Below, one piece after another: positions 12,252 through 18,321 of a DNA stretch of 20,903 bases. Made by a program: the position numbers and the translations under genes. The notes below the pieces were generated by a model that was not told the DNA's origin, did not search any database, and saw nothing but the letters and a program-made list of their open reading frames with translations. The DNA is taken from assembly GCA_002361955.1 (NCBI GenBank), contig DESK01000002.1:1-20903 (forward strand), written 5' to 3'. Each line of letters begins with the position of its first letter. Positions within the stretch are counted from its first letter, which is position 1. This DNA is from Lachnospiraceae bacterium UBA3316. GTDB lineage: Bacteria; Bacillota; Clostridia; Lachnospirales; Lachnospiraceae.

Positions 12252-14084
12252 TTAGATTTCCAGGTATTTTTCCAGTCCCTTCAGCACGATATCCACACAC
12301 TCTTCCAGGCTGTGCTTGCTGGTATCCACCACGATCTCCGGCTTCTCCGGCTCCTCGTAGGGGCTGCTGACGCCTGTGAAGTTCTGGATGTTTCCTTTTC
12401 TCGCTTCCCGGTAAAGCCCTTTCACATCGCGCTTTTCACATTCCTCAATGGGGGTACTTACATAGACCTCCACGAAACTCTCTCCCACAATATCCCTGGC
12501 GTTTCTTCTGTCCTGCCTGAACGGGGAGATGAAAGATGTCAGGACGATCAGTCCCGCGTCGTTCATCAGCTTTGCAACCTCTGCGATACGGCGGATGTTC
12601 TCGATCCTGTCGTTTTCCTCAAAGCCCAAGTTCTTATTCAGGCCCATACGCACATTGTCGCCGTCCAGCAGCATCGTGTGCTTGCCCAGGGAGAAGAGGC
12701 GCTTCTCCAGGGCGTTGGCGATGGAGGACTTTCCTGCGCCGGAAAGACCCGTCATCCATACGGTCACGGCCCTCTGGCCAAGCTGGCTTTCCCGCAGGCT
12801 TCTTGTCACGTCCATATTGTGCCAGGTCAGGCTCTTGCCTCTGGCCAGAGGCTCCTGAACGACGCCGCAGGCCGAAGTCATATTCGTCACCCTGTCGATC
12901 AAAATCAGAGAACCCAGCTCCCTGTTGTGCTCAAAGCGGTCAAACACCAGATTGGTTCCTGCGGAAATCTCACAGTACGCAATCTCATTTTTATAGATAT
13001 TGTCCGCGTACACCTCTGCGCCTGTATTTACATCGATCTTATACTTAATCTTCATAACGGTAGCCGGAACCTGCTGCGTGCCGATCTTCATCCAGAAGTT
13101 TCTGCCCGCCACCAGGCTGCTGTCATCCATCCACAAGATGGAAGCCGTAAACATGGAGCCTGTGCAAAGCTGGTAATCACGCTCCAGGACGCATCCTCTG
13201 GACACGTCAATCTCCGTGTCGAGCTGGATCGTCACCGCATGGCCCTTGCTGCTCTGCTCCACCTTCTGATCCCCGTCCAGGATATTCGTCACCTTCGCCG
13301 TCTCACGGCTGGGCATAACGGTCACCGTGTCTCCCACGGAAACGGTGCCGGAAGAAATCTGTCCCTGGAAGCCACGGAAGCTTCTGTTGGGACGGCACAC
13401 TCTCTGAACCGGCATAGAAAATCCCATACCGTTGTCCTCTTCCTTCACATCCACATTTTCCAGATAGGTCAGCAGCGGCTCTCCCTGATACCAAGGCATA
13501 TTCTCAGAAGGGCTTGTGATATTGTCTCCTTCTGTGGCCGATACAGGGATGATTTTCAAGGTCCGGTAGTCAAATTCGGCCATCAGTACCTTGATATCCT
13601 TCTCGATCTTTTTGAATTTCTGCTTATCGTGATGTACCAGGTCCATCTTGTTCACGGCAAATACAAAATGTTTGATTCCCATCAGGGAACAGATCCTGGA
13701 ATGCCTCTTTGTCTGAACGAGAACTCCCTGACTTGCGTCTACCAGAATCACGGCCAGGGAAGCAAAGGAAGCTCCCACCGCCATATTTCTCGTGTATTCC
13801 TCATGTCCCGGTGTATCCGCAACGATAAAGCTCCTGTTGTCCGTCGTAAAATAGCGGTAAGCCACATCGATCGTGATGCCCTGCTCCCGCTCTGCCATCA
13901 GGCCGTCCAAAAGCAGTGAGTAATCAATATCTCCATCCCTGGAGCCCACCTTACTGTCCAGCTCCAGCGCCTTTTTCTGGTCGGCAAAGAGGAGCTTCGC
14001 GTCATAGAGCATATGTCCAATCAAAGTAGATTTTCCGTCATCCACACTTCCGCAGGTGATAAATTTCAACAAATCGTCTCTCAT
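12252..14084 (-). CDS. cysNC: Bifunctional sulfate adenylyltransferase subunit 1 / adenylylsulfate kinase
   Basis: A 610-aa fusion that makes PAPS together with CysD. Residues 1-430 are the CysN GTPase: G1 GSVDDGKST (12-20), the switch AEREQGITIDVAYRYF, G3 DTPGHEEY, G4 NKMD, then EF-Tu-like beta-barrel domains. CysN uses GTP to drive formation of adenylylsulfate (APS) from ATP and sulfate. Residues 440-610 are the APS kinase CysC: P-loop GLSGAGKSS (446-454), LLDGDNVR, the phospho-acceptor-type serine in SFISPFR (about 520), and KGLYREARKG with NFTGVSSPYE. All motifs look intact, so both activities are expected. The start is two bases after the cysD stop, with GGGAGGGG inside the end of cysD; the CHR transporter follows. 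Confidence 0.96.
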   Translation of the reverse strand: MRDDLLKFITCGSVDDGKSTLIGHMLYDAKLLFADQKKALELDSKVGSRDGDIDYSLLLDGLMAEREQGITIDVAYRYFTTDNRSFIVADTPGHEEYTRNMAVGASFASLAVILVDASQGVLVQTKRHSRICSLMGIKHFVFAVNKMDLVHHDKQKFKKIEKDIKVLMAEFDYRTLKIIPVSATEGDNITSPSENMPWYQGEPLLTYLENVDVKEEDNGMGFSMPVQRVCRPNRSFRGFQGQISSGTVSVGDTVTVMPSRETAKVTNILDGDQKVEQSSKGHAVTIQLDTEIDVSRGCVLERDYQLCTGSMFTASILWMDDSSLVAGRNFWMKIGTQQVPATVMKIKYKIDVNTGAEVYADNIYKNEIAYCEISAGTNLVFDRFEHNRELGSLILIDRVTNMTSACGVVQEPLARGKSLTWHNMDVTRSLRESQLGQRAVTVWMTGLSGAGKSSIANALEKRLFSLGKHTMLLDGDNVRMGLNKNLGFEENDRIENIRRIAEVAKLMNDAGLIVLTSFISPFRQDRRNARDIVGESFVEVYVSTPIEECEKRDVKGLYREARKGNIQNFTGVSSPYEEPEKPEIVVDTSKHSLEECVDIVLKGLEKYLEI

Positions 14085-14086
14085 CT

Positions 14087-14980
14087 CTAAAAATACCCCT
14101 CCCGCTTTCTTTTTTCCATGCTGGCGGAACCGCCGTCAGTGTCTATGATACGGCTTGTCCTCTCAGATTCCACAGCGCCCAGCGTCTCATCTATGATCTC
14201 ATCCAGCGTCTCCGCATCAGACTCCATGCCGCCTGTCAGCGGATAGCAGCCCAGGGTACGGAAGCGTACCTTCTTCATCTCTACCTTTTCGCCAGGAAGA
14301 AGCTTCATACGATCGTCGTCTACCATAATAAGCTGTCCATTTCTCTCCACTACCGGACGTTCCTTTGCAAAATACAAAGAGACAATGGGGATATTCTCCC
14401 TGCGGATGTACTGCCAGATATCTTTCTCCGTCCAGTTTGACAGCGGGAATACACGGATGCTCTCCCCCTGCTCGATCTTCGTGTTGAACAGCTTCCACAT
14501 CTCAGGCCTCTGGTTCTTGGGATCCCAGGCATGTTCTCTGTTTCTGAAGGAAAAGATCCTCTCCTTTGCCCTGGACTTTTCCTCATCTCTCCTGCCGCCG
14601 CCAAAGGCTGCCGTAAAGCCGTATTTATTTAACGCCTGCTTCAGCGCCTGAGTCTTCATAATATCCGTATAGGAGGAACCGTGGTCAAAGGGATTGATGC
14701 CCTGCTTCACGCCGTCCTCGTTGATATACTCCAGCATCTCGATGCCAAGCTCCTTCGCCCTCTGGTCACGGAACTCAATCATCTCCCGGAATTTCCATGT
14801 GGTATTCACATGAAGGAACGGAAAGGGCGGTTTCTCCGGATAAAACGCTTTCATCGCCAGATGAAGCATAACGGAGGAATCCTTACCAATCGAATAAAGC
14901 ATGACAGGCTTCTCGCACTCAGCAGCCACTTCACGCATGATATAAATCGCTTCTGCTTCCAACTCATCCAAATGGTTCAT
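14087..14980 (-). CDS. cysD: Sulfate adenylyltransferase subunit 2 (ATP sulfurylase, CysD)
   Basis: A 297-aa PP-loop ATP pyrophosphatase that forms APS from ATP and sulfate, as the partner of CysN. The PP-loop is YSIGKDSSVMLHLA (SIGKDS at 30-35). Other family landmarks are FPFLHVNTTWKFREMI, FGGGRRDEEKSRAKERIFSFR, RVFPLSNWTEKDIWQYI and the C-terminal RFRTLGCYPLTGG. Length matches the family (about 300). The start at 14980 follows AGGAG by seven to eight bases. It is the first gene of the cysD-cysNC-CHR-sulfotransferase operon. No PAPS reductase (cysH) or sulfite reductase gene is present in the window, so the product PAPS is probably used for sulfonation rather than assimilation. Confidence 0.97.
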   Translation of the reverse strand: MNHLDELEAEAIYIMREVAAECEKPVMLYSIGKDSSVMLHLAMKAFYPEKPPFPFLHVNTTWKFREMIEFRDQRAKELGIEMLEYINEDGVKQGINPFDHGSSYTDIMKTQALKQALNKYGFTAAFGGGRRDEEKSRAKERIFSFRNREHAWDPKNQRPEMWKLFNTKIEQGESIRVFPLSNWTEKDIWQYIRRENIPIVSLYFAKERPVVERNGQLIMVDDDRMKLLPGEKVEMKKVRFRTLGCYPLTGGMESDAETLDEIIDETLGAVESERTSRIIDTDGGSASMEKRKREGYF

Positions 14981-15072
14981 ATACTTTCTCCTGCTTTCAC
15001 TTTGTATTTGGGGTTATTACATCGTTACCGTTTTTTTGTACTTTATGTATGGAAATAGGATTTTACCTCTTA

Positions 15073-15091
15073 CCGCCCAAAAACAGGGCGG
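15073..15091 (-). other. Leader hairpin upstream of cysD
   Basis: CCGCCC (15073-15078) pairs with GGGCGG (15086-15091). A second hairpin near the 5' end of the leader (AGAAG...CTTCT with GG/CC, about 15150-15175) overlaps one of the 15-base direct repeats. Neither has a T-run. I could not identify a known riboswitch in the roughly 195-nt leader. Confidence 0.45.
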
Positions 15092-15103
15092 CCACATTTG
15101 CAT

Positions 15104-15118
15104 ACTTCTACTTTTACT
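15104..15118. repeat. 15-base direct repeat in the cysD leader, copy 2
   Basis: ACTTCTACTTTTACT matches the copy at 15169-15183 at 14 of 15 bases; the two are 65 bases apart. Confidence 0.6.
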
Positions 15119-15168
15119 ATAAGATAGAAATATGATAGGAATGTGTTTCGCCAGAAGGGCAGACACCC

Positions 15169-15183
15169 ACTTCTACTCTTACT
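15169..15183. repeat. 15-base direct repeat at the cysD transcription start, copy 1
   Basis: ACTTCTACTCTTACT lies immediately downstream of the -10 box of the sulfation operon promoter. With its near-identical partner 65 bases away (about six helical turns) it could be a pair of regulator sites. Confidence 0.6.
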
Positions 15184-15213
15184 ACTGTACCTTAAAACGT
15201 GTCCTTCTGTCAA
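15184..15213 (-). promoter_or_regulatory. Promoter TTGACA-N18-TACAGT of the cysD-cysNC-CHR-sulfotransferase operon
   Basis: On the minus strand the -35 TTGACA is at 15208-15213 and the -10 TACAGT at 15184-15189, spacer 18. It would give a leader of about 195 nt before cysD. Confidence 0.65.
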
Positions 15214-15273
15214 TATATAAAAGGCGAAAAAGTATGTCTTTACGTGCGCAGGGTTACTGTGAACGGCTGCACA

Positions 15274-15302
15274 CAAAAAAACGTTCCTTCTTCAAGGAAC
15301 GT
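15274..15302 (-). terminator. Intrinsic terminator of the tRNA operon
   Basis: ACGTTCCTT (15281-15289) pairs exactly with AAGGAACGT (15294-15302); on the minus strand seven T follow. It lies about 78 bases after tRNA-Gln. Between them, 15340-15372 holds a further GC-rich hairpin (GCTGGT/ACCAGC with GTGGG/CCCAC) with no T-run. Confidence 0.9.
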
Positions 15303-15379
15303 CTGTCTCAATACCATATAAAATCTTATCTCTTGCTGGTATGTGGGCCAGCCCACCAGCACCAGCAGGTTTTCACCAA

Positions 15380-15451
15380 CTGGGCTAGCTGGATTCGAAC
15401 CAGCGAGTGCAGCAGTCAAAGTGCTGTGCCTTACCGCTTGGCGATAGCCCA
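15380..15451 (-). tRNA. tRNA-Gln (anticodon UUG)
   Basis: The acceptor stem TGGGCTA/TAGCCCA, the D arm with AAGCGGTAAGGC, the anticodon stem CAGCA/TGCTG with loop CTTTGAC (anticodon TTG) and the T arm GCTGGTTCGAATCCAGC are present. The discriminator is G, as usual for glutamine. CCA is not encoded. It is the last tRNA of the four-gene operon. Confidence 0.95.
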
Positions 15452-15458
15452 ACAAAAA

Positions 15459-15533
15459 GGTGGATAAAGGGATTCGAACCCTTGGCCTCCAGAGCCACAA
15501 TCTGGCGCGCTAACCAGCTGCGCTATACCCACC
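15459..15533 (-). tRNA. tRNA-His (anticodon GUG)
   Basis: The acceptor stem GTGGGTA/TATCCAC has the extra 5' G opposite a C discriminator that marks histidine tRNAs. The anticodon stem CCAGA/TCTGG encloses TTGTGGC (anticodon GTG) and the T arm has GGTTCGAATCC. CCA is not encoded. Confidence 0.95.
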
Positions 15534-15566
15534 ATATAAAACTTCCCTCTGCTTTCGCAGAAGTAA

Positions 15567-15640
<74 letters not shown>

Positions 15641-15643
15641 AAA

Positions 15644-15714
15644 AGCGGGTGATGGGAATCGAACCCACATATCCAGCTTGGAAGGCTGGTGTTCTACCAC
15701 TGAACTACACCCGC
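15644..15714 (-). tRNA. tRNA-Gly (anticodon UCC)
   Basis: The acceptor stem GCGGGTG/CACCCGC, the D arm TAGTTCAGTGGTAGAACA, the anticodon stem CCAGC/GCTGG with loop CTTCCAA (anticodon TCC) and the T arm GTGGGTTCGATTCCCAT are present. It is the first gene of the operon, three bases before tRNA-Arg. Confidence 0.95.
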
Positions 15715-15735
15715 GTGTGTCTTGCGAACTCTGAT

Positions 15736-15764
15736 AGTATAGCACCCCTTTTTCGAAAATGCAA
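15736..15764 (-). promoter_or_regulatory. tRNA operon promoter TTGCAT-N17-TATACT
   Basis: On the minus strand TTGCAT is at 15759-15764 and TATACT at 15736-15741, spacer 17, about 15 bases before the mature tRNA-Gly 5' end. Confidence 0.7.
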
Positions 15765-15818
15765 GTACTTTTTCAAATTTTTTCATTTTTTTATTTTTCT
15801 GTTTATTGCTGTTTTTTT

Positions 15819-15910
15819 GGGGCCGCCGCCCCGGGATCCTCCGCAGTGAGGGATGCGTCACGCATACCGTTTCGAGGGGCCTTGCCTCCTGCCGCAAAGC
15901 CCCTCGAAAC
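15819..15910. other. Cluster of three GC-rich hairpins after the second feoB
   Basis: Three palindromes follow each other: GGGGC-CGCC-GCCCC (15819-15832), ATGCG-TCA-CGCAT (15853-15865), and a perfect 12-bp stem GTTTCGAGGGGC/GCCCCTCGAAAC (15869-15880 and 15899-15910) with further TTGC/GCAA pairing in its loop. None is followed by a T-run in either direction. The region may still stop or protect the feoB2 transcript, or be a dispersed intergenic element. Confidence 0.6.
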
Positions 15911-15942
15911 ATATAAAGAGAATCTGACGGAAATTCAACCGC

Positions 15943-18285
15943 CTACACAAACGCGAACCATACCGCTTTGATCAAAAAGGCAGCTGCCCATGCCACCGCG
16001 CACTGTCCAATGACTACAACGGCCGCCCATCTTCCGCCCAGCTCCCGCTTAATGGCCGCCACCGCAGCCACGCAGGGTGTATAGAGCAGGCAAAAAACAA
16101 GAAGGCTCGCCGCCGCCTGGGGCGCGATCGCTTCCACCAGAGCCGCCGTGCTTCCAAACAGCACGGAAAGAGTGGATACCACGCTCTCCTTCGCCATAAA
16201 CCCGGTGATGAGCGCTGTGGAAATCCTCCAGTCCCCAAACCCCAGAGGGGCAAAGACGGGCGAGAGACGGCCAGCCAAAGCCGCCAGGATGCTGTCCCCG
16301 GCATCCTCCACCACATTCAGATGCGGGCTGAAGGTCTGGAGAAACCAGATCGCGATCGTGGCAACAAAGATAACGGTAAAGGCTCTTTGCAAAAAGTCCT
16401 TGGCCTTATCCCACAGAAGCTGCGCCACATTTTTCGCCCCCGGCATCCGGTAATTAGGAAGCTCCATCACAAAGGGAACGGCCTCCCCCTGAAACAGGGT
16501 CCGCCGAAGCAGAAGCGCCAAAAGGATGCCTGTCAGGATACCTCCAAAGTACAGGGCCACCATCACCAGGCCGCCATGCTTCGGGAAAAAGGCGGCTGTA
16601 AAAAAGGCATAGATCGGAAGCTTTGCCGAACAACTCATAAAGGGCGTCAGAAGGATCGTCATCTTCCTGTCCCTCTCAGAAGGCAGTGTCCGGCTGGCCA
16701 TAACCCCGGGCACCGTACAGCCAAAGCCCACCAGCATGGGCACGATACTTCTGCCGGATAGGCCGATCTTACGCAAAAGCTTATCCATCACAAAAGCCAC
16801 CCTGGCCATATACCCGCTGTCCTCCAACAGGGATAAGAAGAAAAACAGCGTAACGATGGTGGGAAGAAAACTGAGAACACTTCCCACGCCGTTGAAGATC
16901 CCGTCAATCACCAGGGAGTGAAGAACCTCATTCACATGCCAGGAAAAGAGGGCTGCGTCCACCATCCTTGTCAGCCACCCGATCCCAAGCTCTAAAAGAC
17001 CTGACAGGCCTGCACCTATCACATGGAAGGTAAGCCAGAACACCGCCGCCATAATCGCCACAAAACAGGGAATGGCCGTGTATTTTCCCGTAAGAATCCT
17101 GTCCATCCTCTGGCTGCGTATATGCTCCTTGCTCTCCCTCGGCTTCACGACGGTCTCCCGGCAGATCTTTTCAATGAACGTAAAGCGCATATCGGCGATC
17201 GCCGCCGCCCGGTCCACCCCTCTCTCATTTTCCATCTGGGTGATGATGTGCTCCAGCGTCTCTTCCTCATTTTTATCAAGCCCCAGCTGTTCCAGAATCA
17301 GCTGATCTCCCTCCGCCAGCTTTGCCGCTGCAAAGCGGACAGGGATCCCCGCGTTCTGGGCGTGATCCTCGATCAAGTGCATGATGCCGTGCAGACATCT
17401 GTGCACGGCTCCCCCGTTATCGTCCGCGTCGCAGAAATCCATACGCCCCGGCCGCTCCTGGTACTTCGCCACATGAAGGGCATGATTGATCAGCTCGTGA
17501 ATTCCCTCATTTTTCGCCGCGGAGATCGGGATCACCGGGATTCCCAGCTTCTCCTCCATCTCATTGACACGGATAGAGCCGCCGTTCTGGCGCACCTCGT
17601 CCATCATATTCAGGGCAAGCACCATAGGAATATCCAGCTCCATCAGCTGCATGGTCAGGTAGAGATTTCTCTCGATATTCGTGGCGTCTACGATGTTGAT
17701 AATACCTCTGGGATGCTCATTCAGGAGAAAATTTCTGGTGACGATCTCCTCGCTGGAATAAGGAGACATCGAATAGATTCCCGGCAGATCCGTCACCAAC
17801 GTATTTTTATGTTCCCGGATCGCCCCATCCTTTCTGTCTACCGTCACGCCGGGGAAATTTCCCACATGCTGGTTGGAGCCTGTAAGCTGGTTAAACAGGG
17901 TGGTCTTCCCGCAGTTCTGGTTGCCCGCCAGGGCAAAGCTCAGGGTCTCCCCGTCCGGCAGGGGGTGTTCGGCTTTTTTGTCGTGATACTTTCCGCCCTC
18001 TCCCAGTCCCGGGTGGGGAATCGTCCTTTTGCAGGCTGTATGGCTGTTTTCCCTGCACTCCTCTACTTCCTGAACCTCTATCTTATCCGCGTCCGCCAGC
18101 CGCAGCGTCAATTCATAGCTGTGAAGCCGCAGCTCCACCGGATCTCCCATGGGCGCATACTTCACCACTGTCACCTCTGCCCCGGGTATCAGGCCCATGT
18201 CCAGAAAGTGCTGGCGCAACGCTCCCTCCCCGCCTACGGAGAGGATGGCGGCCGTTTTTCCGATTGGTAAATCTTTTAATGTCAT
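15943..18285 (-). CDS. feoB: FeoA-FeoB fusion, ferrous iron transporter (second Feo system)
   Basis: A 780-aa Fe2+ transporter in which a FeoA domain (residues 1-72, with GGEGALRQHFLDMGLIPGAEV and APMGDPVELRL) is fused through a His- and Cys-containing linker (about 73-112) to FeoB. The G domain has G1 GNQNCGKTT (121-129), NFPGVTVDRKDG, G3 DLPGIYSMSPY and G4 NMMD. The permease has GFGCTVPGVMASRTL and a second core with SCSAKLPIYAFF. The start at 18285 follows GGGAGGAG by five bases; the TTG at 18300 is rejected because it precedes that site. It lies 36 bases after the helicase gene with no TTAGCA palindrome, so its control differs from the feo operon at 1532-4455. A role under other iron or metal conditions is an inference. 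Confidence 0.95.
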   Translation of the reverse strand: MTLKDLPIGKTAAILSVGGEGALRQHFLDMGLIPGAEVTVVKYAPMGDPVELRLHSYELTLRLADADKIEVQEVEECRENSHTACKRTIPHPGLGEGGKYHDKKAEHPLPDGETLSFALAGNQNCGKTTLFNQLTGSNQHVGNFPGVTVDRKDGAIREHKNTLVTDLPGIYSMSPYSSEEIVTRNFLLNEHPRGIINIVDATNIERNLYLTMQLMELDIPMVLALNMMDEVRQNGGSIRVNEMEEKLGIPVIPISAAKNEGIHELINHALHVAKYQERPGRMDFCDADDNGGAVHRCLHGIMHLIEDHAQNAGIPVRFAAAKLAEGDQLILEQLGLDKNEEETLEHIITQMENERGVDRAAAIADMRFTFIEKICRETVVKPRESKEHIRSQRMDRILTGKYTAIPCFVAIMAAVFWLTFHVIGAGLSGLLELGIGWLTRMVDAALFSWHVNEVLHSLVIDGIFNGVGSVLSFLPTIVTLFFFLSLLEDSGYMARVAFVMDKLLRKIGLSGRSIVPMLVGFGCTVPGVMASRTLPSERDRKMTILLTPFMSCSAKLPIYAFFTAAFFPKHGGLVMVALYFGGILTGILLALLLRRTLFQGEAVPFVMELPNYRMPGAKNVAQLLWDKAKDFLQRAFTVIFVATIAIWFLQTFSPHLNVVEDAGDSILAALAGRLSPVFAPLGFGDWRISTALITGFMAKESVVSTLSVLFGSTAALVEAIAPQAAASLLVFCLLYTPCVAAVAAIKRELGGRWAAVVVIGQCAVAWAAAFLIKAVWFAFV

Positions 18286-18321
18286 AAGTACTCCTCCCAA
18301 ATTCCGTAACAGGAACTATTT

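Noticed and set aside
12312..13919. 535-codon plus-strand frame antisense to cysNC
   Set aside because: The opposite strand encodes CysNC with all motifs. The plus-strand product is His/Leu/Arg-rich without recognisable domains, typical of a shadow frame; the same holds for frames at 17023-18270, 18328-19440, 19486-20805 and 6217-7182.
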